From: Rugosibacter sp.
GTDB taxonomy: Bacteria > Pseudomonadota > Gammaproteobacteria > Burkholderiales > Rhodocyclaceae
NCBI GenBank assembly: GCA_004322535.1
Contig: SCUZ01000071.1
Location: forward strand, 1 to 40,065
Direction of reading: 5' to 3'
DNA length: 40,065 bases
Shown: positions 7,744 to 16,741 of the stretch, in pieces
Numbering within the stretch: position 1 is the stretch's first letter
How the letters are laid out: the number at the start of each line of letters is the position of its first letter
Notes under the pieces: model-generated
What the model saw: the letters and a program-made list of their open reading frames with translations, nothing else
The model's database searches: none
Told to the model about the DNA's origin: nothing
Translations under genes and position numbers: made by a program

Positions 7744-10700
7744 CTACAGCAGTACACGCTCGATGCTCCCGGCATTGGCGCTACGCACATAATCCGGCAT
7801 CCAGTCAGGGCCGAGTAGGGTTTTGGCAATTTCCACCACGATGTAGTCAGCTTGCGTGTTGGCGTCGTCGTCGTAACGGCTCAAACCCTGCAAACAGGCC
7901 GGGCAGGAGGTGAGGATTTTCACCTCGCCGGCAAAGCCATCAGCGCGCAGCTGTGCCGCACCTTTAACGACCTCTTCCTGCTTGCGGAATTTCACCTGCG
8001 TAGCGATATCGGGGCGGGCGTAGGCAAAAGAACCTGCATCGCCGCAGCAGCGGTCGGACAACGGTACCTCCTGACCCATCAATGTATTGGTTACCGCCAG
8101 CGGAGCATAAGTCTTCATCGGCGTATGGCAGGGGTCATGGTACATGTAGCGGGTTCCACTCAGTCCATCGAGTTTGACGCCCTTCTCCATCAGATATTCG
8201 TGAATATCCAGCAGTCGGCAGCCGGGGAAGATTTTCTCGAATTCATATTTTTGCAGCTGGTCCATGCAAGTGCCACAGGATACGATCACGGTCTTGATAT
8301 CAAGATAGTTCAAGGTGTTGGCCATGCGATGGAACAACACCCGATTATCCATGATGATTTTCTGCCCCTTGTCCTCCTCGCCAGCCGAGGTTTGCGGATA
8401 GCCGCAGCACAGATAACCAGGAGGCAGTACGGTCGTGGTGCCGACTTCATAGAGCATGGCCTGGGTGGCGAGCCCCACTTGCGAGAACAGACGCTCGGAC
8501 CCGCAGCCAGGAAAATAGAACACCGAGTCTGAGTCTTCCGTCGTTTTCTGCGGATTACGGATGACTGGAATCACCTTGTCGTCTTCAATATCCAGTAAAC
8601 CGCGCGATGTGCGCTTGGGCAGATTGCCCGGCATGGGCCGGTTCATGAAGTGGATCACCTGCGCCTTGATGCTGGGCTTGCCGACTGAGGCTGGAGGATG
8701 GGCACGAGTTTCCTGAATCAGGCCAAGTGCTTTGAAGGCTTTGTGCGCCAGACGCTGCGCCTTGAAACCAAAATCCATCATGCCGGCACGCAATAATTTG
8801 ATCGTGCGCGGATCCTTCAGATTGAGGAAAGTCATCGAGGCAAACGTGCCGGGGTTGAATTTCTTCTTGCCCTGCTTGCGCAAGAAGTTGCGCATGGCGA
8901 CCGAGACATTGCCAAAGTCGATATCTACCGGGCAGGGCTTGAGGCAGCGATGGCAGACCGTGCAGTGATCGGCGACGTCGGAAAACTCGTCGAAATGCTG
9001 CAATGAAATGCCGCGCCGTGTTTGCTCTTCGTAGAGAAAAGCCTCGATCAGCAGCGAGGTGCCGAGAATCTTGTCGCGTGGTGAATACAGCAGATTGGCG
9101 CGCGGCACATGGGTCGAGCACACCGGTTTGCACTTGCCGCAGCGCAGGCAATTCTTGATCGAATCGGAAATCTGCCCGATGTCCGATTGCTCCATGATCA
9201 GCGATTCGGCCCCTAGCAGCGAGAATGAGGGCGTATAGGCATTCTCCAAACCGCCGCCCGGCAACAGCTTGCCGCGATTGAAGCGGCCTTGCGGATCAAT
9301 GCGCTGCTTGTATTCGCGGAACGGCCGAATTTCATCGTCGGTCAGAAACTCCAGCTTGGTAATACCGATGCCATGTTCGCCGGAAATCACGCCGCCCAGA
9401 GATTTTGCCAGCACCATGATGCGCGCCACTGCCTGGTTCGCCGTCTGCAGCATGGCGTAGTCATCTGAATTGACAGGGATGTTGGTGTGCACATTGCCGT
9501 CACCGGCATGCATGTGCAGCGCGACAAAAACGCGGCTACGCAACACGTCTTTTTGCGCGGCTTCGATACCGGCCATGACTGGCCGGAAGGCGACGCCATC
9601 AAAAATCGACTCCAGCCCGGCTTTGAGCTCAAGCTTCCACGACACGCGCAGGCGATAATTTTGCAGGTCATCGAAATACTGGTCGAGCTGGTCAAGATAA
9701 TTCTGCCAGCGCGCACGTACTTCGCGCACCAGTTCCAGCGCCTGTTCGCGGCGATCGCCGAGCAGCTCGGGTTTGTCCAGCATCGTGTCGCCGACATTGA
9801 GCGGCAAGTCACCCTGCAAATAGGCTTCCAGTGCATCAGCCAACGCGATTTTGTTGGTGATGGAAAGCTCGATATTGATGCGTTCAATGCCATCGCAATA
9901 ATCGCCCATGCGCGGCAGCGGAATCACCACGTCCTCGTTAATCTTGAAGGCGTTGGTGTGTTTTGAAATGGCGGCGGTGCGCCCGCGGTCAAGCCAGAAT
10001 TTTTTGCGCGTTTCGGCAGACACGGCAATAAAACCTTCGCCACCACGCAGGTTGGCCAGGCGCACCACTTCCGACGCAGCAGCCATCACCGCCGTCTCAT
10101 CAGCGCCGACTATATCGCCGATCAACACCATCTTCGGCCGCCCATGCTGCTTGGCTTTGGTGGCGTAACCGACAGCGCGCACATAACGCTCGTCGAGATG
10201 TTCCAGCCCGGCGAGCAGAGCACCGCCGGGATTGGTCTTGAGGTAGTCAGTAATCTCGACAATCGAGGGCACGGCATCGCGCACCTGGCCAAAAAACTCC
10301 AGGCAGACGGTACGCGTGACCGACGGCATCTTGTGCAGAATCCACACCGCCGAGGTGATCAGGCCGTCCGTACCTTCCTTCTGTATGCCCGGCAGGCCAC
10401 CCAGGAATTTATCAGTGACATCCTTGCCCAGCCCGGGTTTGCGGAACTGCGCGCCAGGGATGGCGAGCATTTCCACGCCGAGCCTGTTCTTGCCGCTGGC
10501 ATCAAAACGGGTCAGGCGGAAGGTGACGCGTTCCTGCTCGTGAATCTTGCCGAAATTGTGATCGATGCGCTCGACTTCCAGCCAGTTGCCGTCCGGTGTG
10601 ACCATGCGCCATGAAGCCAGATTGTCCAGTGCCGTACCCCACAGCACGGCCTTTTTGCCCCCCGCGTTCATGGCGATATTGCCACCGATACAAGACGCAT

Positions 10701-11514
10701 CGGCCGAGGTGGGGTCGCAGGCGAAGACCAGCCCGGCCGCTTCGGCAGCTTCCATCACGCGGCGTGTGACCAGGCCGGCACCGGTACGCACAGTGGCGTA
10801 ATCGCGCGCATTTTTTCCTGTCAGGCCGGGCAGACGCAAACTTTGTATGGGTGCCAGATCAATCAGTTTTTCAGTATTGATTACCGCTGATTTGGCATCC
10901 AGCGGCACGGCGCCACCGGTGTAGCCGGTGCCGCCGCCTCGCGGAATAATGGTCAGCTCCAGCTCGATGCAGCCTTGCACCAGCGCGGCAATTTCTTCTT
11001 CCGTATCGGGCTTTAACACAACAAACGGGTACTCAACACGCCAGTCGGTGGCATCAGTGACATGCGAGACGCGCGCCAGGCCGTCAAAGGCGATGTTGTC
11101 GCGACGCGTGTGGCGCAGCAATCGCTTGAGGATTTTTTTGCGTAGCTGGGTGGTGTCGTCAAACCAGCGCTCGAAAGCCTGCACGGCGAGTTCTGCCGCA
11201 GCTAGCAGTTGCGCGACAAGTTCATTGCCTGCGCGGCGTAGCTCAATCTCGTGCAGGCGATGGCGTAAAGCTTCGATCAGTGCACGGCGCCGCTTGGCGT
11301 TGGCCAGCAGATCGTCTTCCAGATACGGGTTGCGGCGCACTACCCAGATGTCGCCCAACACCTCATACAGCATGCGTGCCGAACGGCCGGTAATGCGCTC
11401 GGCGCGGAGTTCCGTCAGCGTGACCCAAGCACCCTCACCGAGTAGACGTATGGTGATTTCACGATCAGAGAAAGATGTGTAGTTATAAGGGATTTCGCGC
11501 AGACGGGCATTCAT
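7744..11514 (-). CDS. DUF3683-type FAD-linked oxidase fused to Fe-S/CCG subunit (1256 aa)
   Basis: This large cytoplasmic redox protein joins several modules. First is an N-terminal DUF3683-like region (about 1-110). Next is an FAD-binding PCMH domain (from about 160, with [15 protein letters not shown]) and a FAD-oxidase C-terminal domain (to about 735, with [13 protein letters not shown] and [12 protein letters not shown]). Two 4Fe-4S clusters follow ([11 protein letters not shown] near 787 and [12 protein letters not shown] near 850). Last are two cysteine-rich CCG repeats (PGCGSE, CCGYP and DPCHTP, CCGDAG; about 1000-1210). The layout equals GlcD plus GlcF, or a D-lactate dehydrogenase with its electron-transfer subunit, in one chain. 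A 2-hydroxyacid such as D-lactate or glycolate is the likely substrate, but this is inference. I chose ATG 11514 ([11 protein letters not shown]) over the GTG at 11529. It faces the MATE gene divergently. Confidence 0.9.
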   Translation of the reverse strand: MNARLREIPYNYTSFSDREITIRLLGEGAWVTLTELRAERITGRSARMLYEVLGDIWVVRRNPYLEDDLLANAKRRRALIEALRHRLHEIELRRAGNELVAQLLAAAELAVQAFERWFDDTTQLRKKILKRLLRHTRRDNIAFDGLARVSHVTDATDWRVEYPFVVLKPDTEEEIAALVQGCIELELTIIPRGGGTGYTGGAVPLDAKSAVINTEKLIDLAPIQSLRLPGLTGKNARDYATVRTGAGLVTRRVMEAAEAAGLVFACDPTSADASCIGGNIAMNAGGKKAVLWGTALDNLASWRMVTPDGNWLEVERIDHNFGKIHEQERVTFRLTRFDASGKNRLGVEMLAIPGAQFRKPGLGKDVTDKFLGGLPGIQKEGTDGLITSAVWILHKMPSVTRTVCLEFFGQVRDAVPSIVEITDYLKTNPGGALLAGLEHLDERYVRAVGYATKAKQHGRPKMVLIGDIVGADETAVMAAASEVVRLANLRGGEGFIAVSAETRKKFWLDRGRTAAISKHTNAFKINEDVVIPLPRMGDYCDGIERINIELSITNKIALADALEAYLQGDLPLNVGDTMLDKPELLGDRREQALELVREVRARWQNYLDQLDQYFDDLQNYRLRVSWKLELKAGLESIFDGVAFRPVMAGIEAAQKDVLRSRVFVALHMHAGDGNVHTNIPVNSDDYAMLQTANQAVARIMVLAKSLGGVISGEHGIGITKLEFLTDDEIRPFREYKQRIDPQGRFNRGKLLPGGGLENAYTPSFSLLGAESLIMEQSDIGQISDSIKNCLRCGKCKPVCSTHVPRANLLYSPRDKILGTSLLIEAFLYEEQTRRGISLQHFDEFSDVADHCTVCHRCLKPCPVDIDFGNVSVAMRNFLRKQGKKKFNPGTFASMTFLNLKDPRTIKLLRAGMMDFGFKAQRLAHKAFKALGLIQETRAHPPASVGKPSIKAQVIHFMNRPMPGNLPKRTSRGLLDIEDDKVIPVIRNPQKTTEDSDSVFYFPGCGSERLFSQVGLATQAMLYEVGTTTVLPPGYLCCGYPQTSAGEEDKGQKIIMDNRVLFHRMANTLNYLDIKTVIVSCGTCMDQLQKYEFEKIFPGCRLLDIHEYLMEKGVKLDGLSGTRYMYHDPCHTPMKTYAPLAVTNTLMGQEVPLSDRCCGDAGSFAYARPDIATQVKFRKQEEVVKGAAQLRADGFAGEVKILTSCPACLQGLSRYDDDANTQADYIVVEIAKTLLGPDWMPDYVRSANAGSIERVLL

Positions 11515-11722
11515 GGTGTGAGTGTGCACAGTTTTTAAGCCTTCATTCTAAGCTACTGCATGACAGTATGTTGTGCTGCAATAACCGCATCTCCAAAGGG
11601 GAAATGAAGGGAAAACGAAAAAGTCGGCGCTGATGAGACGGCGATAAACTGATGCAAGCCCAGTTGTTGTGCGCATTTTTATTTGTTACCAGTTTTTACT
11701 CGTTTCTTCTCGTCAATTCCCT

Positions 11723-13096
11723 ATGAACAGCGCAACATTACCTCTGCCTACACGATCCCTGCCCCGCGAATTACTGCATCTGGCATGGCCTGCCTTGATA
11801 GCGCAGATCGCGGTGATGGGCAGTGGCGTCATTGATACGCTGATGTCCGGCCATGTCTCTTCGCTGGATCTGGCGGCAGTGGGTATTGGCGGGAGTATCT
11901 ACGCCACGATTTTCGTGACGGCCATGGGCGTGTTGCTGGCGCTGATTCCGATTGTTGCGCATCACTATGGCGCACGGCGCGTTGCAGCGATTGGTTCGGA
12001 CGTGCGGCAAAGCCTGTGGTTGGCGCTGGGTTTGTCGGTGATCGTGGTTCTGTTGCTCAAAAATCCGGCACCTTTTCTTTATTTTTCGCACCTGTCACCA
12101 GCACTTGAAGTCAAAGTGCGCGCTTACCTTGACGCCTTGGCCTGGGCAGCACCGGGTTATCTGATCTTTCGCGTTTTTTATGGATTCACCACCGGCATTG
12201 GGCTCCCGCGTCCAGTGATGCTGCTGAATGTAGCGGGGCTGCTGCTCAAGGTGCCGCTTAACCTCATATTTATCTATGGCCACTTTGGCCTGCCTGCAAT
12301 GGGTGGTCCGGGCTGTGGTTGGTCATCTGCCGTGATTGCCTGGTTACTGGCATCGGTTGCCTGGGTTTGGTGTCGCCAGGAAGAAACCTATGCACCATAC
12401 GGCGTGTTTTCATCATTTGAATGGCCGCGGTGGCGTGCCTTAAAAGAGCTGTTGCGTCTTGGTGTGCCGAGTGGTGCATCCTTTCTGGTGGATGTGTCCG
12501 CATTTACCTTTATGGCGTTGTTCATCGCCCGGTTGGGGCCGCAGTTTTCAGCGGCGCACCAGATTGCCGCCAATGTGGCGGTGTTTTTGTTCATGGTGCC
12601 GATGTCTCTGGGCAGTGCTACCAGTGTGCTGGCCGGACAAGCATTGGGTGCAGGAAATAGTTGGCGCGCGCGACACGCCAGTTTGCTTGGCTTGGCCACG
12701 GCAGGCACGCTGGGCGCTGTGTTTGGCACAGCACTGTATTTCGGCGCCCTGCCGCTGGCGCATGCCTACACTTCGGATGCAGCGGTAGCAACTGCCGCGG
12801 CCAGCCTGCTCTCGCTGGTTGCCTTTTACCACCTCGCCGATACCGTGCAGGCGGTGATGGGGCAGGTGTTGCGCGCGTACAAACGGGCTTGGATACCGAT
12901 GCTGATTTATGCCATTTCACTTTGGGGCGTTGGTCTGGGTGGCGGCTATTTGCTGGGTCTAACCAGCACATTCGGCCCGCCGCGCGGCGCAGCAGGTTTC
13001 TGGTTCGCGGCAACGGTAAGCCTGATTGTGGCCAGCGTTGCTGTGACTACTTATTTTTTGCGTATCTCAAAGCAGAGCCTGGATACAGCCCGGTAG
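11723..13096 (+). CDS. MATE-family multidrug efflux transporter (NorM-like)
   Basis: The product is a 457-residue membrane protein with about 12 hydrophobic segments. It opens with a short cytoplasmic tail and LLHLAWPALIAQIAVMGSGV, then IDTLMSGH, a signature of MATE exporters. The second half repeats the pattern (LLRLGVPSGASFLVDVSAF, AAHQIAANV, GSATSVLAGQALGAG), as expected from the internal duplication. Family members export cationic drugs, dyes or metabolites from the cytoplasm using a sodium or proton gradient; the substrate here is unknown. I chose ATG 11723; the frame is open to 11669, but the extra residues look unlike a MATE start. It is divergent from the FAD/Fe-S gene, and the small exported protein follows 118 bases downstream. 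Confidence 0.92.
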   Translation: MNSATLPLPTRSLPRELLHLAWPALIAQIAVMGSGVIDTLMSGHVSSLDLAAVGIGGSIYATIFVTAMGVLLALIPIVAHHYGARRVAAIGSDVRQSLWLALGLSVIVVLLLKNPAPFLYFSHLSPALEVKVRAYLDALAWAAPGYLIFRVFYGFTTGIGLPRPVMLLNVAGLLLKVPLNLIFIYGHFGLPAMGGPGCGWSSAVIAWLLASVAWVWCRQEETYAPYGVFSSFEWPRWRALKELLRLGVPSGASFLVDVSAFTFMALFIARLGPQFSAAHQIAANVAVFLFMVPMSLGSATSVLAGQALGAGNSWRARHASLLGLATAGTLGAVFGTALYFGALPLAHAYTSDAAVATAAASLLSLVAFYHLADTVQAVMGQVLRAYKRAWIPMLIYAISLWGVGLGGGYLLGLTSTFGPPRGAAGFWFAATVSLIVASVAVTTYFLRISKQSLDTAR

Positions 13097-13214
13097 GCTA
13101 GAGGTACGATCATTGCTGTCGTCATTGCATTTGGCAGGGTTTTGTGGTCTTATCATTCGATGCTGGTCACTCTTCTCACTATGGTCTTCTCTTCAAGATT
13201 TCTGCCTGCAACGT

Positions 13215-13565
13215 ATGCCTGACATGCGCTCCCTGTCGCGTTTTTTCTGCGCTGTTTTTTTGTCGCTCGCGTTGCTGGTCACACAGCACATCGCGCTGGC
13301 GCACGGCTTTAGCCATTTTGGGAAAACATCCAGCGAACAAGCTGTCACATCTCACGATAAAAATGATCCGCAGCATTCAGGGCTGCATCTGTGCGCTGCG
13401 TGCGTTGCTTTTAGCGGCTTCCATGCGGCGCCTCCTGCGACTGGTCCATGGTTGCCAATGGCCGCTATACCCGCGTTTTTTATCGGATTCACCGTATCGC
13501 CAGCGCCGACTTTTCCTCTCCTCGCCGCTTATCTTAGCCGCGCCCCGCCTTTGCTCCTGGATTGA
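13215..13565 (+). CDS. Small exported His/Cys-containing protein (DUF2946-like)
   Basis: This is a short protein of about 116 residues. An N-terminal signal-type helix (RFFCAVFLSLALLVTQHIAL, ending AHG) is followed by a stretch with several histidines and two cysteines (HGFSHFG, SHDKNDPQHSGLHLCAAC) and a second hydrophobic segment near the C-terminus (IPAFFIGFTVSPAP). The pattern resembles DUF2946 and similar small periplasmic proteins found beside metal-uptake genes. It lies just before an outer-membrane protein and znuAB, so metal binding or sensing is a reasonable guess. The start is uncertain: ATG 13215 and ATG 13224 both fit, no ribosome site is clear, and the frame is open to 13113. The function is not established. 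Confidence 0.6.
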   Translation: MPDMRSLSRFFCAVFLSLALLVTQHIALAHGFSHFGKTSSEQAVTSHDKNDPQHSGLHLCAACVAFSGFHAAPPATGPWLPMAAIPAFFIGFTVSPAPTFPLLAAYLSRAPPLLLD

Positions 13566-13577
13566 CCTTGTTTTATT

Positions 13578-13601
13578 GCGCCAGTGGTTTGTCGCTGGCG
13601 C
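13578..13601. repeat. Stem-loop between the small exported protein gene and the outer-membrane protein gene
   Basis: A perfect 7-bp stem, GCGCCAG and CTGGCGC, encloses a 10-base loop. It lies 12 bases after the stop of the small gene and 27 bases before the next ATG. No T run follows, so it is not a standard terminator. It could trim or stabilise the message, or do nothing. Confidence 0.4.
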
Positions 13602-13628
13602 GCCCTGTCAATTTTCGAGGAGTGACAC

Positions 13629-15032
13629 ATGTATCGAGCATCTTTATTCGTGCTGGCCGCCTGCGGCGTGCTGGCCAGCCTGCCCGCACAGGCGGCAGAC
13701 AATGACTTAAAAGCTCTGCGCGAAGAAATCGCGCAAATGCGCCAGGCGTATGAACAACGCATCAATGCGCTCGAGGCGCGCTTGATCAAGGCCGAATCTA
13801 AGGCCGATAGCGCGCAGACGGTTGCGCAACAGGCGGCGGTTCAGCAAAACACGGTTCAGCAAGCGGCCGCGTCCACGCAGAGCAACAGTTTCAACCCCGA
13901 GGTGTCGATGATCCTGCAAGGGTCTTACAACAACCTGAAGCAGGATCCGAACGCCTACCAGATCACCGGTTTTGTGCCCACACTGGGCGAGGTCAGCCCC
14001 GGTGCGCGCGGCTTCAGTCTGGGCGAATCGGAACTCGTCCTGTCCGCCAATATCGACCCCAATTGGCGTGGCACGGCGATTCTGGCGCTGGCACCGGAAG
14101 GCGGTGTCAATGTGGAAAATGCCACCTTTGAGAGCCTCGGTCTGGGCAATGGGTTCAGCTTCAAGGGTGGCCGTTTCTTCTCTGGAATCGGCTACATGAA
14201 TGAACAACATTCCCACGCCTGGGATTTTGCCGATGCGCCGCTGGCGTACAAGGCCTTCCTTGGCAACCAGTTAGGTGATGATGGCGTGCAAGTCAGATGG
14301 CTCGCGCCGACGGATTTGTTCCTCGAGTTTGGCGCGGAAGTCGGCCGCGGACGCACGTTTCCGGGAGCCGGCAACAACAAGAATGGCGTCTCGCAAGGCG
14401 CCGTATTCGCGCATATGGGCGGCGACGTGGGCATCAGCAATGCCTGGCGCGTTGGGCTGTCGTGGCTAGGCAGCTCGCCCAAAGACCGCAGCTTTGATGA
14501 TACCGACAGCACGGGCACAACCGTCAGCAATCGCTTCAGCGGCAAGAGCCGTACGTGGGTAGCAGATGGCATCTGGAAATGGTCGCCGAACGGCAACAGC
14601 ACGGTGAACAACTTCAAGTTGCAGGGCGAGTATTTCAAACGCCGTGAGGATGGCACATTGGCAAGTAACTCAACTGCAGGTGCTTGCGGCGGCTGCGCGG
14701 CTGGTTTTGAAACCGATCAGAGCGGCTGGTATGTGCAGGGCGTCTATCAGTTCATGCCACATTGGCGCGTCGGCTTGCGGCATGATGGGTTGAAGTCCGG
14801 CACGGTGAATATTGGCCTCATCAATAGTGGCATGCTCAGCTTTGCCGATTTCCCGCAGTTGGCCGCGCATGATCCAAAACGAAATACCGCAATGCTCGAT
14901 TACAGCCCGAGCGAATTCACGCGTTTCCGTTTGCAGTGGGCGCGCGATGATTCAGGCATCGGCGCGACGGATAACCAGTTGTTCCTGCAATACATCTTTA
15001 GTCTGGGTGCGCATGGCGCGCACGCTTTTTAA
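13629..15032 (+). CDS. Outer-membrane beta-barrel protein with N-terminal coiled coil, zinc-uptake locus
   Basis: The protein has 467 residues. A signal peptide (cut near AQAADN, about residue 23) is followed by a coiled coil (about 25-75: LKALREEIAQMRQAYEQRIN and on, then Gln/Ala-rich). The rest has barrel-like alternating strands (FSLGESELVLSANID, WYVQGVYQFMPHWRVGLRHD, LFLQYIFSLG). The chain ends in HAF, with a final phenylalanine as in other barrels. Related proteins in databases are often labelled TonB-dependent receptor, but no plug domain or TonB box is visible, so a porin-like channel is more likely. Cys353 and Cys356 (CGGC) fall in a probable loop, which is unusual for a barrel. A good ribosome site (GAGGAG) precedes the ATG. 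znuA starts 12 bases after the stop, so the barrel probably passes zinc, or a zinc carrier, across the outer membrane. Confidence 0.72.
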   Translation: MYRASLFVLAACGVLASLPAQAADNDLKALREEIAQMRQAYEQRINALEARLIKAESKADSAQTVAQQAAVQQNTVQQAAASTQSNSFNPEVSMILQGSYNNLKQDPNAYQITGFVPTLGEVSPGARGFSLGESELVLSANIDPNWRGTAILALAPEGGVNVENATFESLGLGNGFSFKGGRFFSGIGYMNEQHSHAWDFADAPLAYKAFLGNQLGDDGVQVRWLAPTDLFLEFGAEVGRGRTFPGAGNNKNGVSQGAVFAHMGGDVGISNAWRVGLSWLGSSPKDRSFDDTDSTGTTVSNRFSGKSRTWVADGIWKWSPNGNSTVNNFKLQGEYFKRREDGTLASNSTAGACGGCAAGFETDQSGWYVQGVYQFMPHWRVGLRHDGLKSGTVNIGLINSGMLSFADFPQLAAHDPKRNTAMLDYSPSEFTRFRLQWARDDSGIGATDNQLFLQYIFSLGAHGAHAF

Positions 15033-15044
15033 TTGGAGCTAAAA

Positions 15045-15938
15045 ATGAAACGACTTGTTTTTGCATTGTTCAGCCTGCTTTCTCTGGCAGCTCACGCTGA
15101 ACTCAAAGTGTTCGCTACGGTTCCCGAATGGGGCGCGCTAGTTAAGGAGATCGGCGGCAAGCATGCCGATGTGTTTATCGCGACAGGTGGTTTGCAAGAC
15201 CCGCATCATGTTGAAGCCAGGCCATCGCTGATCGCCCGCGCGCGCAATGCGGATCTGGTGGTGGCTACCGGTGCGGAGCTGGAGGTGGGTTGGCTGCCAG
15301 TGATCTTGCGCAACTCGGGCAATCCGCGTGTGCAGCCCGGCCAGCCGGGCAATTTCGAAGCGGCGCGCGCCGTGCGCATGCTCGAAGTGCCAGCCCGTCT
15401 TGATCGTGCCGATGGCGACGTGCATGCGGGCGGCAATCCGCATATCCAGACCGACCCGCGCAATATCCTGAAAGTGGGCGAGGCGCTCGTCGCGCGCATG
15501 GCGCAACTCGATGCGATCAATGCCAATGAATATCAAGCCAATTTCAAGCACTTTGCCGAGCGCTGGAAGGCAGCGATGGCGAAATGGGAAGCCAGCGCGG
15601 CACCGCTACGCGGCATGCGTGTCGTCACTCAACATAAGGCCTTTCCCTATCTTTATGACTGGCTGGGCATCCTTGAGGTGGCCACGCTGGAACCCAAGCC
15701 CGGCGTTGAACCGGCGGTGTCTTATCTTGCCCAGGTCATGAATGATGTCACCACCCAAAAGCCGCGCATGGTGATACGCGCAGCATGGAATTCGCCGCAG
15801 CCTACCGAGTGGTTCAGCGAGCATGCGCATATCCCGGGCGTCGTGCTGCCCTTCACCGTGGGCGGCAGCGACCAGGCCAGGGATTTGTTCAGCTTTTTTG
15901 ATGACACGCTGGCGCAATTGTTGAGGGCAAACAAATGA
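15045..15938 (+). CDS. znuA: Zinc ABC transporter periplasmic binding protein (ZnuA-like)
   Basis: This is a 297-residue cluster A-I metal-binding protein. The signal peptide (cut near AHA-ELKVF, about residue 18) is followed by two lobes. Metal-ligand candidates are the histidines of DPHHVE (about 52-57), the histidine of GGNPHIQTDP and the histidine of VVTQHKAF. The usual final acidic ligand is not obvious to me. The His-rich loop of E. coli ZnuA is lacking; a short DGDVHAGGNPH stretch sits in its place. Zinc is the likeliest cargo given the ZnuB neighbour, but manganese is not excluded. I chose ATG 15045, which has GGAG eight bases upstream, over an in-frame TTG at 15033. The stop overlaps the permease start by ATGA. 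Confidence 0.88.
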   Translation: MKRLVFALFSLLSLAAHAELKVFATVPEWGALVKEIGGKHADVFIATGGLQDPHHVEARPSLIARARNADLVVATGAELEVGWLPVILRNSGNPRVQPGQPGNFEAARAVRMLEVPARLDRADGDVHAGGNPHIQTDPRNILKVGEALVARMAQLDAINANEYQANFKHFAERWKAAMAKWEASAAPLRGMRVVTQHKAFPYLYDWLGILEVATLEPKPGVEPAVSYLAQVMNDVTTQKPRMVIRAAWNSPQPTEWFSEHAHIPGVVLPFTVGGSDQARDLFSFFDDTLAQLLRANK

Positions 15939-16696
15939 ACGAGTTTGACTGGAGTCTGCTGGCCGCCCCGTTTGCGGCCGGGCTGCTGGTGTTGGCTACG
16001 CATGTGCCGCTCGGTCGCGAGGTGTTAAAGCGCGGCATCATTTTCATTGATCTCGCCATTGCGCAAGTCGCGGGATTAGGCGTGATGCTGGCAAAAATGC
16101 TGGAATGGAGCCATAGCGAAGCAACTGTCGACCCGGCGACACAACTCACCGCTGCCGCCGCTGCCTGCGCTGGCGCGATGTTGCTGACCTGGAGCGGCAA
16201 GCGCTGGCCGGAAATACAGGAAGCGCTGATCGGCCTGCTATTCGTTTTCGCGGCGTCCGCCGGTATTCTGTTGCTGGCACATAACCCGCATGGCGGCGAG
16301 CATCTCAAGGATATGCTGGCAGGACAAATACTCTGGGTGAATTGGTCGCAACTGGCGCTGCCCGCGGTGATTTATGCAGCCATTTTGGTGTTCTGGTTTG
16401 CCCTGCGGCAGCGCTTTGGCGATGGCGGTTTCTATCTGCTGTTTGCCTTGACGGTGACATTTTCCGTGCAACTGGTGGGCGTGTTTCTGGTGTTCACCAG
16501 CTTGATTGCACCTGCTATCGCCAGCAGGGGACGTGAAGGGCGGCGGGGCCTGCGTTTCGCGTATGGCATCGGCGCGCTGGGTTATGCACTGGGCCTGGCT
16601 GCTTCCGCTTGGTGGGATTTACCTTCCGGCGCAGCGATTGCCTGTGTTTTGTGTGCCTTGGCTGGTGTTGGGTTGAGATCGCGCCAAGCTCAGTAG
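15935..16696 (+). CDS. znuB: Zinc ABC transporter permease (ZnuB-like)
   Basis: This is a 253-residue inner-membrane protein with seven or eight hydrophobic segments, of the ABC-3 (ZnuB/MntB) permease type. The segment HVPLGREVLKRGIIFIDLAI near the N-terminus matches the family's first cytoplasmic region, and FLVFTSLIAPAIASR near residue 190 matches the coupling region that docks to the ATPase. It overlaps znuA by ATGA. No ATPase gene (znuC) follows: the next gene is lysA on the other strand, 45 bases away. The ATPase must therefore be encoded elsewhere or shared. The permease looks complete and undamaged. Confidence 0.87.
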   Translation: MNEFDWSLLAAPFAAGLLVLATHVPLGREVLKRGIIFIDLAIAQVAGLGVMLAKMLEWSHSEATVDPATQLTAAAAACAGAMLLTWSGKRWPEIQEALIGLLFVFAASAGILLLAHNPHGGEHLKDMLAGQILWVNWSQLALPAVIYAAILVFWFALRQRFGDGGFYLLFALTVTFSVQLVGVFLVFTSLIAPAIASRGREGRRGLRFAYGIGALGYALGLAASAWWDLPSGAAIACVLCALAGVGLRSRQAQ

Positions 16697-16741
16697 CCGG
16701 CCTGGCGCAAGAAAGATACAGTGGCTTTACAGGGATTAGAT

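Noticed and set aside
7852-8532. 226-codon open frame on the plus strand opposite the FAD/Fe-S gene
   Set aside because: It lies entirely inside a well-supported gene on the other strand. Long antisense frames are common in GC-rich genes, and it shows no motif.
13097-13214. Zur-type operator in front of the zinc group
   Set aside because: I looked for an AT-rich palindrome of the Zur kind here and between 13566 and 13628 and found none that I could defend.
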